A stretch of 64,000 bases of DNA from Chromobacterium haemolyticum DSM 19808 (GTDB lineage Bacteria; Pseudomonadota; Gammaproteobacteria; Burkholderiales; Chromobacteriaceae), in NCBI RefSeq assembly GCF_000711885.1, contig NZ_JONK01000006.1:1-64000 (forward strand), read 5' to 3'. The notes under the pieces are model-generated. The model made no database searches and had not been told where the DNA came from. It worked only from the letters and a program-made list of their open reading frames with translations. Numbering within the stretch: position 1 is the stretch's first letter; each line of letters opens with the position of its first letter. Made by a program: the position numbers and the translations under genes. Of this stretch, positions 1 through 7,615 are shown one piece after another.

Positions 1-299
1 CGGCTCCAATCAATTTGATCGTGTTGGCGCAGTTGTATCAGCAGGGCTAGGTGTAGGCGGTCCCAAATGCCTAGCGCTTGCCAATCGCGCAGTCTTCGCC
101 AGCAGGTCATACCGCTGCCAAAACCGAGTTCCTGTGGGAGGTCCTCCCAAGGAATGCCGGTAGTGAGAACAAACAAGATGCCGTTGAGGGCGGCAAAATC
201 ATCCAACCGCGGCCGCCCACCCCGGCGGGAACGCGGTGGTGGAGGAAGTAGTGGTTGCAATGACTTCCAGAGCTTCTGACTGACGACTTTCCGTTTCAT
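1..299 (-). CDS. IS5-family transposase, N-terminal part (cut by window edge)
   Basis: The reading frame starts at ATG 299 and stays open to the window edge, giving about 99 residues. It contains a proline/arginine-rich stretch followed by LNGILFVLTTGIPWEDLP and a CWRRLRDW segment. This is the pattern of the N-terminal DUF4096-type domain of IS5-family (IS427-like) DDE transposases. The catalytic DDE part would lie outside the window, so activity cannot be judged. Many IS427-type elements split the transposase over two frames, which also cannot be checked here. The gene sits just inside an inverted-repeat end (about 335-353) that is shared with the type B miniature elements of this window. 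Confidence 0.85.
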   Translation of the reverse strand, partial: MKRKVVSQKLWKSLQPLLPPPPRSRRGGRPRLDDFAALNGILFVLTTGIPWEDLPQELGFGSGMTCWRRLRDWQALGIWDRLHLALLIQLRQHDQIDWS

Positions 300-353
300 C
301 TTCGCCAAATGCGGGCATACGCATCTGACATCAAGAGGTTTTGTTAGCGGGTC
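1..353 (-). mobile_element. IS5-type insertion sequence, one end visible
   Basis: The outer end, read inward on the minus strand, is GACCCGCTAACAAAACCTC (335-353). It is followed inward by the transposase start at 299. TAA at 354-356 is the likely copy of a 3-bp TNA target duplication. The other end is beyond position 1. Confidence 0.75.
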
Positions 354-356
354 TAA

Positions 357-465
357 GGCGGCTAACAAACCCCTGATGCTGCGTTGCGCCGACTTGCCGT
401 ACTCAAGTACTGCCTGCGTCGGCGCGCCTTGCCCCAGCCCTAAAACTGATTTTTGTTAGCCGCTC
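357..465. mobile_element. Type B miniature inverted-repeat element, copy 1
   Basis: 109 bp bounded by GGCGGCTAACAAAC and its inverted counterpart TTTTTGTTAGCCGCTC. Flanks are TAA (354-356) and TAG (466-468). The core shares GCATCAGGGG, GTACGGCAAGT and GCGCGCCGACGCAG (read on the minus strand) with copies at 6894 and 60026. It has no coding capacity. The ends match the IS5-type element next to it, so it is probably a non-autonomous derivative mobilised by that transposase family. Confidence 0.8.
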
Positions 466-469
466 TAGA

Positions 470-612
470 GAGCCTGTTCAAAGCCTGCTGCGCTTCGTGG
501 AGCGTTGCACGGTGAGTACAAGCTCAACATGCTCATGTACCACTCGACTATTCCGCTTTTTTGCTCGTTTTCGCCTTGTCTCGCTCTTGCTCGCGAGACT
601 TTGAACAGGCTC
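470..612 (-). mobile_element. Type A miniature inverted-repeat element, copy 1 (reverse orientation)
   Basis: 143 bp with ends GAGCCTGTTCAAAG and CTTTGAACAGGCTC. The right flank is TAA (613-615) and the left flank is AGA. The core contains the conserved AAATGCTCAT-like and TTTTCGCCTTGTCTCGC blocks seen in the other copies. It lies directly against the type B copy 1. A 72-codon open frame crosses it but has no support as a gene. Confidence 0.85.
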
Positions 613-675
613 TAAACCGCCGCAATAGCGAAACGCGCGCTTTTTCTGTCTTTGTAGCCACACCCGTATCTGCCA

Positions 676-704
676 TTGACTTAATTTTAAACACATTAAA
701 TTAA
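676..704 (+). promoter_or_regulatory. AT-rich promoter/operator candidate upstream of the NRPS gene
   Basis: This is an AT-rich island between the mobile elements and the NRPS start at 732. TTGACT at 676-681 could be a -35 box, although no well-spaced -10 follows. A perfect 7-bp inverted repeat, TTAATTT (681-687) and AAATTAA (698-704) with a 10-nt spacer, overlaps it and could bind a dimeric regulator. It does not look like a Fur box. Confidence 0.4.
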
Positions 705-731
705 CTGCAAATACAATATATTGGAAATATC

Positions 732-3700
732 ATGCTAGAAGATAAATCAATCTGCCCGCTGAGCGCCGCTCAGCAAGAAGTCTGCCTGGCCATCGCTCAA
801 GAAGGCCGCAACCTTCATTACCACCTGTGCGATGTGATCGAATTCAACGGCGATTTGCAAACGCCCTTGCTGGAACAAGCCATCAGAACCGTGTGCCAAC
901 AGGTGGACACCCTGCGCGCCACTTTCGAAACGGACCCGTCCACCGGGCAATACCGGCAACGCCTCCGCCCCCAATTGCACGACGACTATTTTTCCTGGCA
1001 CGACCTGTCCGCCAAACCGGATCCGGAGCAGGCCTACTCGGCCATGCTGGAAGAACTGCTGGCCGACGATATGGACCTGGCCGGGCAACCGCTGATCCGC
1101 TATCTGATCGTCAAGCTGGCCGACCGTCGTCATCGCATGATAGAGCTGGGCTCCCACCTGGTGGTGGACGGTTTCGGCCACGCCATCTTGTTCAAACACA
1201 TTACCGACGGCTATGTCCGGCTGGCGCGCGGAGAAGCCATCGAGCCGCTGCCGGCGCAGCCGCTAAGTCAGGTGTTCGAAGCGGAGCAGGCCTATCGCCA
1301 GAGCGAGTCCTATCTCAAGGACCAATCCTATTGGCGCCAGTACTGCCTGGATCTTCCCGACCCCACCCAGCTGGTGCCGGGCGAAGCTCCCCTACGCAAG
1401 CTGAACCGGCTACGCAAGGTCTTCTCCGGCGCGGCGGTGAACGGACTGCGGGAAACCGCTTCCCTGCATCGGCTCCGCCTGTCCAGCGTGCTGCTGGCGG
1501 CCTGCGCCACCTATCTTCACAGAATGACCGGACAAAGCGAGCTGGCGGTGGGCATGCCGGTGGCCGCCCGCCAATTGAAAGCCTTGCGCGAGATTCCGGC
1601 CATGGTGGCCAACATCCTGCCGCTGCGCATCTCGTTTACGCCGGAATCCACGGTGTTGTCCATCGCGGCGGACATCCAACGCCAGTTGCGGCGTCATCTG
1701 TTGCATCAGGGCTACCGCTCGGAAGCCATGATCCGCGACCTGTACGCGGAGCGCGGCCACAAGCCGCTGTTCAACACTCTGCTCAATATCGTGGCCTATG
1801 ACCAGGAAGTGGACTTCGACGGCTGCGAAGCCACGGTTCAGAACGTCGCCAACGGCCCCGCCGACCATCTCGGCATAGACATCTTCGACCGCAACGCCGA
1901 CGGCCGGCTGGAGATAGGCTTCAACGCCAACGCCGATCTTTACCCGCTCGAGGCGCTGGAGCTGCATTACGCGCGGATGACTTTATTGCTGGAGCGTTTC
2001 GTCGACGCGCCGGAAACCTTCGCCTCAGACTACCAACTGCTGCTGCCCGGCGAGCTCGAGCGCTGCTATCCGCTGCCGGCGCGCGCCGACGCGCCGCCTG
2101 TCTTCGCCGACGCCTTCGCCGCCTCCGCGCGGAGCCACGGCCACCTGCCGGCCCTGCGCCAGGGCGAACGCGAACTCAGCTACGCCGAGCTGGACGACCG
2201 CGCCGACCGTCTGGCCAGCCTGCTGCTGACGCGCGGCGTGCGACCCGGCGACGACGTCGCCGTCATCGTATCGCGCAGCATCGAATGGGCGGTTGCGGCG
2301 GTGGCGCTGTTCAAACTCGGCGCCGGTTATGTGCCGGTTGACCCCGATCTGCCGGAAGCCCGCATCGAATACATTCTGGCCGACGCCTCGCCGGCCGCGG
2401 TCATCGTCGCCGCCGGCGGCGCCGTCAAAACCGAGCTTGCGCCGGAGAAGCTGCTCTATCTGGACGCCGATGCGCTGGACGCGCTGCCGCCTGCCGCTCT
2501 CCCGCTCCCTCGCGTGCCCCCCTCCGCGCCGGGCTATCTGATCTACACATCGGGCTCCACCGGCAAGCCCAAGGGCGTGGAAGTGACTCACCGCAACCTG
2601 GTGCCCATCGCGGATACCGCCATCCGGGCGGCGGGGTTGCAAGCCGGCCAGCGCGTGCTGCAATTCATCGCGGCCGGTTTCGACATGTCGGTTCTGGAAA
2701 TCATGATGACGCTGCTGGCCGGCGCCACCCTGGTCCTCTGCGATAAAGTCTCCAGCGCGCCCGGCAAGCCGCTAGCCGCGCTGGTGAAACGGGAAAACAT
2801 CAAACTGCTGGTGATGACGCCCAGCCTGCTGGCCTATCACCAGACCGAGGACTTCCCCCGGGACACCGTCCTGATGCTAGGCGGAGAGCCGTGCACCCCG
2901 GCGCTGCTGGCGCGCTTCTCCCACTGCCGTCTGCTCAATGTCTACGGTCCGACCGAAACCTCCTTCGCCACCTCGATCAACGCCGACTACGGCGACGGCG
3001 ACCTGTCCATCGGCCCCGCTACCGCCAACACCCGGCTCTACGTGGTGGACCCGCGGCAACGGCTGTTGCCGCCCGGCGCCTGGGGAGACTTGTTCATCGG
3101 CGGCCCCGGCGTGGCCCGCGGTTACCGCAACAGTCCGGAGCTGACGGCCAAAGGCTTCGTCCCCGATCTGCTGGACCCCGCCGACACCATGTACCGAGCC
3201 GGCGACCGCATATTCTTTGACCACGCTGGCCGCATTCACTATCAGGGCCGCCAGGACAACCAGATCAAGCTGCGCGGGCTGCGCATCGAGCTGGACGAGA
3301 TCAAAAACGCCTTGCTAGGCTGCGGTGGCGTAGAGGACGCCGTGGCCTTGCTGCGCGATCTGCCGCACGGCCCGGCCATCGTCGGCTATGTGGCCAACCA
3401 GCAGTTGGAGCTGGACAGCGAGGGGCTGAAACAGGCGCTAAGCCGTCAATTGCCCCATCACATGATCCCCAGCGTCATCATGGTGGTGCCGGCCTTTCCG
3501 CTCACGCCCAACGGCAAGCTGGCCACCAGCGAACTGCCCACGCCGACGCTGCAGGACGACGGCGAGCAAGCGCCGCCGCGCACCCCGGAAGAAGAAATCA
3601 TGTGCCGGCTGTTCGCGACAGCGCTGGAATGCGGGGAGGTCTACGCCAATCAGAATTTCTTCGCGCTGGGCGGGCATTCGCTGCTGGGTCTGCAGCTGAT

Positions 3701-4619
3701 CAACACTATCAGGGAAACCTTCGGCGTCTCTCTGGGCATCGCCGACTTCCTGGCAGCCCCCACTCCGCGCCAACTGGCTCAGCGGCTGGAGCGGCCAGCC
3801 GCTTTCAGCGATCCCTTCGACGCCATGTTGCCGCTGCGCGTTCAGGGCGGCCGGCCCCCGCTGTTCTGCATCCATCCGGGCGGCGGCATCGCCTGGCCCT
3901 ATGCCGGCCTGCTGCCCTTCCTGCCGGAGGATCAGCCGCTATACGCCATCCAGTCGCCGATACTGCGCGACCCGGACCGTGTCATTGAATCGCTGGATGA
4001 GTTGGCGGAGGAATACCGGCAGCGCATCCAGGCGGTGCAGCCGCGCGGGCCGTACCAACTGGCCGGCTGGTCGGTGGGCGGCAACCTGGCGCTGCGCCTG
4101 GCCGCCATGCTGCAGGCCGACGGCCATGAGGTCAGCTTCCTGTGCATGTTCGACAGCTACCCGCTGCAAGGCGGGCCGGCTTCTCTGAAGCTGGACGACG
4201 CCACCATCATCACCCGGATGACGCGCGCCATCGTCGGCGCGCCGCGCGCCGGCATCAAGGGGCTGAAGAGCGCCATGGAGGAAGTGCTGGGCGGCAGCCA
4301 GGTTGGCGATGAGTTTCTGACCCGCCTGGTGAACGACTCCAAGCTGATGCTGGAGCTGCTCGCCCGCTGCCGCTATCAACGCTACGACGGCGACTTGATC
4401 TTCATCCGCGCCACCACCGACATCCTGCGCCCCGAGGATCAGCAGCCGTCGCTGTGGCAGCCTTACATCTCCGGCAAGCTGATCGAGTATGAAGTGAACG
4501 CGCCGCATGAATGTCTGCTGCAGCGCCAGTATCTGGAACAGTTCGGCGCTCAATTCGCCGCCGAACTACAACGGCGGACCTCGCTCGGCGTCGGCCAGGC
4601 TCAGGCGCAGCCGGCGTAG
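732..4619 (+). CDS. Single-module nonribosomal peptide synthetase (C-A-PCP-TE)
   Basis: 1295 residues, almost the length of EntF, with the same domain order. The condensation domain is about 8-430, adenylation about 455-955, carrier about 965-1040 and thioesterase about 1060-1285. The C-domain motif reads S141-H-L-V-V-D-G instead of HHxxxDG; the catalytic second His (H142) is present. The A domain has [11 protein letters not shown] near 605, NVYGPTE near 736 and the YRAGDR and PNGKL motifs. The carrier Ser is S983 in GGHSLL. The TE has GWSVGG (S1114), D1141 and H1259. Pocket residues aligned by eye to GrsA read roughly D-M-L-T-M-G-V-F-A-K. This is unlike the serine code of EntF, so the substrate is unknown and probably not serine. 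No partner biosynthesis, MbtH or siderophore genes lie nearby. It may act in trans with a distant cluster or stand alone. The start follows a weak GGAAAT site. Confidence 0.93.
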   Translation: MLEDKSICPLSAAQQEVCLAIAQEGRNLHYHLCDVIEFNGDLQTPLLEQAIRTVCQQVDTLRATFETDPSTGQYRQRLRPQLHDDYFSWHDLSAKPDPEQAYSAMLEELLADDMDLAGQPLIRYLIVKLADRRHRMIELGSHLVVDGFGHAILFKHITDGYVRLARGEAIEPLPAQPLSQVFEAEQAYRQSESYLKDQSYWRQYCLDLPDPTQLVPGEAPLRKLNRLRKVFSGAAVNGLRETASLHRLRLSSVLLAACATYLHRMTGQSELAVGMPVAARQLKALREIPAMVANILPLRISFTPESTVLSIAADIQRQLRRHLLHQGYRSEAMIRDLYAERGHKPLFNTLLNIVAYDQEVDFDGCEATVQNVANGPADHLGIDIFDRNADGRLEIGFNANADLYPLEALELHYARMTLLLERFVDAPETFASDYQLLLPGELERCYPLPARADAPPVFADAFAASARSHGHLPALRQGERELSYAELDDRADRLASLLLTRGVRPGDDVAVIVSRSIEWAVAAVALFKLGAGYVPVDPDLPEARIEYILADASPAAVIVAAGGAVKTELAPEKLLYLDADALDALPPAALPLPRVPPSAPGYLIYTSGSTGKPKGVEVTHRNLVPIADTAIRAAGLQAGQRVLQFIAAGFDMSVLEIMMTLLAGATLVLCDKVSSAPGKPLAALVKRENIKLLVMTPSLLAYHQTEDFPRDTVLMLGGEPCTPALLARFSHCRLLNVYGPTETSFATSINADYGDGDLSIGPATANTRLYVVDPRQRLLPPGAWGDLFIGGPGVARGYRNSPELTAKGFVPDLLDPADTMYRAGDRIFFDHAGRIHYQGRQDNQIKLRGLRIELDEIKNALLGCGGVEDAVALLRDLPHGPAIVGYVANQQLELDSEGLKQALSRQLPHHMIPSVIMVVPAFPLTPNGKLATSELPTPTLQDDGEQAPPRTPEEEIMCRLFATALECGEVYANQNFFALGGHSLLGLQLINTIRETFGVSLGIADFLAAPTPRQLAQRLERPAAFSDPFDAMLPLRVQGGRPPLFCIHPGGGIAWPYAGLLPFLPEDQPLYAIQSPILRDPDRVIESLDELAEEYRQRIQAVQPRGPYQLAGWSVGGNLALRLAAMLQADGHEVSFLCMFDSYPLQGGPASLKLDDATIITRMTRAIVGAPRAGIKGLKSAMEEVLGGSQVGDEFLTRLVNDSKLMLELLARCRYQRYDGDLIFIRATTDILRPEDQQPSLWQPYISGKLIEYEVNAPHECLLQRQYLEQFGAQFAAELQRRTSLGVGQAQAQPA

Positions 4620-4638
4620 TCCCCCAGTATCAGCCTTG

Positions 4639-4663
4639 GCCCGCGGCTTGCCGCGGGCTTTTT
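4639..4663 (+). terminator. Rho-independent terminator after the NRPS gene
   Basis: A perfect 9-bp stem GCCCGCGGC / GCCGCGGGC with a 2-nt loop is followed by TTTTT. It begins 20 bp after the NRPS stop and faces the convergent yciH gene. Confidence 0.85.
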
Positions 4664-4704
4664 CATTCCAACGAGGGCAGGGCGCCGCGTGCGGGGAACG
4701 GCTG

Positions 4705-5064
4705 CTAGCCGCCTGCGCGCTTCACCGTCCAACCGCGCTGCTTGAGCAGCCCAACCACCTGTTCGCAGTGATCGCCCTGGATCTCGATCACACCGTCCTT
4801 GACCGTGCCGCCGCTGCCGCAGGCGTTTTTCAGCTGCTTGCCCAGTTGCGCCAACTCCAGCGCGTTCAGCGGCGCGCCCTGGATCACGGTGACCGCCTTG
4901 CCGTTGCGGCCCTTGGTTTCTCTGCGCACCCGCACCACGCCGTCGCCGGCCGGCGTCTCTTGCTTGCCGCATTGGCATTCGGCAACGGCGAAGCCGCACT
5001 GCGGACACATGCGGCCGTGTTCGGTGGAGTACACCAAGCCGCCGGAAACATTGCGCGATTTCAT
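4705..5064 (-). CDS. yciH: SUI1/eIF1-like translation factor YciH
   Basis: 119 residues. The C-terminal two thirds follow the SUI1 fold pattern of E. coli YciH, with GDGVVRV, the GRNGKAVTVIQG strand, CGSGGTVKDG, IEIQGDH and a final GW-VK-AGG. The N-terminus carries LVYSTEHGR, as in YciH, then a CPQCG...CQCG cluster that could bind zinc. YciH acts on the small ribosomal subunit and is thought to affect initiation fidelity; its exact role is not settled. It is convergent with the NRPS gene and divergent from the thioredoxin-like gene, across a 154-bp gap that must carry both promoters. Confidence 0.92.
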   Translation of the reverse strand: MKSRNVSGGLVYSTEHGRMCPQCGFAVAECQCGKQETPAGDGVVRVRRETKGRNGKAVTVIQGAPLNALELAQLGKQLKNACGSGGTVKDGVIEIQGDHCEQVVGLLKQRGWTVKRAGG

Positions 5065-5218
5065 GATTTCAAACCCTGGGCCATTGACGAAACGGCCTGC
5101 ATCGTCGCGGTTTTGCCCGGTTTTGGCAAGCCCGTGCCGCTACCCCCTGCATCAAAAGCGCTGGCAAACGCATCAGTCTTTTGGCATATTTAAAATTCAC
5201 CCCAGCCCCTCCCAGACC

Positions 5219-5569
5219 ATGGACCAACTCTACCGCGACCCGGCGCCGGAACGCGCCCAACTGGATGCCCAGCCCGGCGTCACCGTGCTGGAATTCGGCG
5301 CGCCCTGGTGCGGCCATTGCCAGGCGGCCCAGCCCTTGATTCAACAAGCGTTGGCGGAATGCCCCGGCGTCCGTCATCTGCAAATCGAAGACGGGCCGGG
5401 CCGCCGCTTGGGGCGCAGCTACCGCGTCAAGCTGTGGCCTACGCTGATTTTCCTGCGCCACGGCCAGGAAGCCGCCCGGTTGACCCGGCCCGCCACCGCG
5501 GCGGCCGTCAGCGACGCGCTGCGGCAATGCTTGCCGCCCGAAGCGCCTGTTTACGATATCGGGAGCTAA
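5219..5569 (+). CDS. Small thioredoxin-family protein
   Basis: 116 residues with a thioredoxin core: VTVLEFGAPWCGHCQAAQPL (active site CGHC, near residues 32-35) and the cis-proline segment LWPTLIFLRHG. CGHC is typical of more oxidising thioredoxin-fold proteins such as DsbA/PDI, but the protein is short and has no signal peptide, so it should be cytoplasmic. The open frame continues upstream to 4799. The ATG at 5219 gives the right family length, and the extension would be antisense to yciH. Its TAA stop is also the left target duplication of the type A element that follows at once. Confidence 0.82.
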   Translation: MDQLYRDPAPERAQLDAQPGVTVLEFGAPWCGHCQAAQPLIQQALAECPGVRHLQIEDGPGRRLGRSYRVKLWPTLIFLRHGQEAARLTRPATAAAVSDALRQCLPPEAPVYDIGS

Positions 5570-5701
5570 GAGCCTGTTCAAAGTCTCGCAAGCAAGGGCG
5601 AGACAAGGCGAAAACGGCTGAGAAAGCAGAGTGTATATGAGCATTTCAAAGATACGGTTCAACGCCGTATCGCCGACGCGCAGCAGATCGTGAACAGGTT
5701 C
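5570..5701 (+). mobile_element. Type A miniature inverted-repeat element, copy 2
   Basis: 132 bp. Ends are GAGCCTGTTCAAAGTCTC and GATCGTGAACAGGTTC. The left flank TAA (5567-5569) is the stop codon of the thioredoxin-like gene and the right flank is TGA (5702-5704). The core has GGGCGAGACAAGGCGAAAAC, CTGAGAAAGC and ATGAGCATTTC. Confidence 0.88.
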
Positions 5702-5744
5702 TGAAGCAAAGCCGGCCTCTCCCCCACCACCAGGAGTCTCTCTG

Positions 5745-6155
5745 ATGAAAACCCTGCTGCCCTACATCAACTTCCACGGCCAGTGCGAACAGGCGCTGGC
5801 CTTCTACCGCCAATGCTTCAACGGCGAGATTGTGGCGCTGATGCGCTTCGGCGACGCGGACTTCCCCAGCCCGGACGAAGCCAAGAACAAGATTCTTCAC
5901 GCGGAGTTCAAAGCCGAAGGCGTTCATTTCATGGCCTCCGACGGCATGCCGGGCCGCACGCCCGTTCTGGGAGAAAACATCACGCTGAACTTCATGCTGG
6001 ACAGCGAAGCGGAGCAGACGGCGATCTTCGAAGCCCTGGCTCAAGGCGGCCAGATCAACGAACCGCTGCACGACGCCTTCTGGGGGGCCCGCTTCGGCAT
6101 GCTGGTCGACCGCTTCGGCATACGCTGGATGAGCAACTGTCCGAAGCCGAGTTAA
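5745..6155 (+). CDS. VOC-family (PhnB/YjdN-like) metal-binding-fold protein
   Basis: 136 residues with the paired beta-alpha-beta-beta-beta layout of the PhnB subgroup of the glyoxalase/VOC superfamily. It starts MKTLLPYINFHG-C-QALAFY, followed by FNGE, ILHAEF, DGMPG and the C-terminal DAFWGARFGMLVDRFGIRWMSNC, which is diagnostic of this subgroup. The members function mostly unassigned, so a specific reaction is not proposed. A good site (AGGAG, 5731-5735) precedes the ATG. Type A elements lie on both sides, so it is probably transcribed alone. Confidence 0.88.
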   Translation: MKTLLPYINFHGQCEQALAFYRQCFNGEIVALMRFGDADFPSPDEAKNKILHAEFKAEGVHFMASDGMPGRTPVLGENITLNFMLDSEAEQTAIFEALAQGGQINEPLHDAFWGARFGMLVDRFGIRWMSNCPKPS

Positions 6156-6199
6156 GCCTCCGCTCAATGCGGGCCGCGAGGCGGCAAGCACGGCCCTTC

Positions 6200-6342
6200 G
6201 AACGTGTTTACGATCTCGCGAGCCAGAGCGAGACAAGGAGAAAACGGCTGAGAAAGCGGAGTGTATGCACAGTACATGAGCATTTCGAAGCGGGACTCAC
6301 CCTGTCACGTCTCACAACGCGCAGCAGATCGTAAACAGGTTC
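6200..6342 (+). mobile_element. Type A miniature inverted-repeat element, copy 3
   Basis: 143 bp. Ends are GAACGTGTTTACGATCT and AGATCGTAAACAGGTTC, and the right flank is TTA (6343-6345). The left flank is TTC, so the target duplication is imperfect. The core is as in the other copies. Confidence 0.88.
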
Positions 6343-6397
6343 TTAAGCCGCTCGGCAACCATCCTCGCGCGGCTCCCTCCGCATTTATCTATATAAA

Positions 6398-6414
6398 CAT
6401 AGCTATGCTAAAAT
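6398..6414 (+). promoter_or_regulatory. Palindrome over the -10 region of the MarR gene
   Basis: CATAGCTATG (6398-6407) is a perfect 10-bp palindrome in an AT-rich stretch. It touches TAAAAT (6409-6414), a plausible -10 box only 6 bp before the ATG at 6421. Together they suggest an autoregulatory MarR operator and a very short or absent leader. Confidence 0.5.
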
Positions 6415-6420
6415 AGCGGA

Positions 6421-6879
6421 ATGCCACACCTGACCGTCACACCGGAAGCCGCTTCCCGGCTGCGCCTGCAACTGATGGCCTTGACGCGCCGGCTGCGCCT
6501 GGAAGCGCAGGACGACGAACTGCCCTTCGCCCAACTCTCATTGCTCGCCTGCATCGAACGTGCCGACGGCGCAGCAACGCCGTCGGCGCTGGCTCGCGCG
6601 GAAAAGCTGCGCAGCTCCAATCTGGCCAGCCTGCTGCGCGAGCTCGAGACCGGGGGGCTGATTCTGCGCGCGGCCGATCCCGAAGACGGCCGCAAGGTCC
6701 GGATCCGTCTGAGCGAAGCCGGCCACAGCGTCCTTGAGGCTCACCGCCTGCGCAAAGACGATTGGCTGCGCGCCGCGCTGGCCGGGCTGCCGCCGCAACG
6801 CCTGGAGCTGCTGCTTGCCGCCGGCGAGGTACTGGCGGAGTTGGCCGCCGCTGAACCGCCGACCGCGCGCCAGCCTTGA
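6421..6879 (+). CDS. MarR-family transcriptional regulator
   Basis: 152 residues. A helical N-terminus (LRLQLMALTRRLRLEAQ) is followed by a winged helix-turn-helix: LSLLACIERADGAATPSALARAEKLRSSNLASLLRELE, then the wing DPEDGRKVRIRLSEAG, near residues 65-105. A C-terminal dimerisation helix follows. The D-x-R-DGR-type wing is well conserved. There is no target gene in the same orientation directly behind it without an intervening element; the isochorismatase-like gene at 7043 is the nearest candidate. The palindrome immediately upstream suggests autoregulation. Confidence 0.88.
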   Translation: MPHLTVTPEAASRLRLQLMALTRRLRLEAQDDELPFAQLSLLACIERADGAATPSALARAEKLRSSNLASLLRELETGGLILRAADPEDGRKVRIRLSEAGHSVLEAHRLRKDDWLRAALAGLPPQRLELLLAAGEVLAELAAAEPPTARQP

Positions 6880-6893
6880 TCAATACGTAATTA

Positions 6894-7027
6894 GAGCCGC
6901 TAACAAAACCTCACAGAGAACCTGAGCCAAAGCGCGCCGACGCAGAAAACGAAGTTTCTGCGAAGCTACAGTACAAGTCGTACGACAAGGAGGCGCAACG
7001 CAGGATCAGGGGTTTTGTTAGCGGGTC
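6894..7027. mobile_element. Type B miniature inverted-repeat element, copy 2
   Basis: 134 bp. Ends are GAGCCGCTAACAAAACCTC and GGGGTTTTGTTAGCGGGTC, matching the IS5-type end at 335-353. It has a perfect TTA target duplication (6891-6893 and 7028-7030). The core shares GCGCGCCGACGCAG with the other type B copies. The right duplication runs into the AAGGAG ribosome site of the next gene, so insertion occurred immediately upstream of that gene's translation signal. Confidence 0.9.
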
Positions 7028-7042
7028 TTAAGGAGCTCAGCG

Positions 7043-7615
7043 ATGAACACCGCTTTTATTGGTTTGGACTACATCCACGACATCATGGTAGACGGCGGCA
7101 AGGTTGCCCGCTGCGCCGAGCACGCACGCCAACGCGGCGTCATCGCCGCCGCCAACCAGGCCATTGCCGAGGCGCGCCGCCGCGGCTGGCTGGTGGTACA
7201 GGTGAAAGTGGGCTTCTCGCCCTCCTATGTGGAGCAAGCCAAAAACTCGCCGCTGTTTGGCCGCGCGCACGAATTCGGCGCGCTGGACCTGTCCGGCCCC
7301 GGCACCGCCTTCCATCCGGATCTGGACGTGAGGCCGGAAGACGCCATCGTGATCAAGCCCCGCGTCAGCGCGTTTTACGCCACCTCGCTGGAAGCCGTGC
7401 TGCGCGCCCACCGCATTGAACGCCTGATCCTGTCCGGGGTCAGCAGTACCTGGGCGGTGCAGGCCGCCGCGCGCGACGCTCACGACCGCGATTATCAGGT
7501 ACTAGTGCTGGAAGACGGCTGCGCCGCCGCCAGCGAAGAAGAGCATCGAACCTCGATGCGTCAGTTGGAGACGATAGCGCGCATCATTCGCCTGGATGAG
7601 CTGGCCGCGCTATAA
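7043..7615 (+). CDS. Isochorismatase-family hydrolase-like protein without the catalytic cysteine
   Basis: 190 residues with the cysteine-hydrolase (isochorismatase/nicotinamidase) fold. The catalytic Asp is D9 in FIGLDYIHD, the Lys is K105 in VIKPRVSAFY, and the nucleophile loop reads LSGVSSTWAVQAAARDAHDRDY. In cysteine hydrolases of this family the loop reads GVxTxxCV; here A138 occupies the Cys position. EntB-type isochorismatases also lack this Cys, so an acid/base hydrolase or a non-catalytic role is possible. The start at 7043 has AAGGAG 8 bp upstream, next to the type B element. The stop codon TAA is the target duplication of the following type A element. Confidence 0.85.
   Translation: MNTAFIGLDYIHDIMVDGGKVARCAEHARQRGVIAAANQAIAEARRRGWLVVQVKVGFSPSYVEQAKNSPLFGRAHEFGALDLSGPGTAFHPDLDVRPEDAIVIKPRVSAFYATSLEAVLRAHRIERLILSGVSSTWAVQAAARDAHDRDYQVLVLEDGCAAASEEEHRTSMRQLETIARIIRLDELAAL

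Noticed and set aside
478-696. 72-codon frame over the first type A element
   Set aside because: It is made mostly of repeat sequence, is not conserved between copies, and lacks a ribosome site.
732-4619. Calling the NRPS entF
   Set aside because: Same architecture and length, but the A-domain pocket does not look serine-specific and no enterobactin-type genes are nearby.
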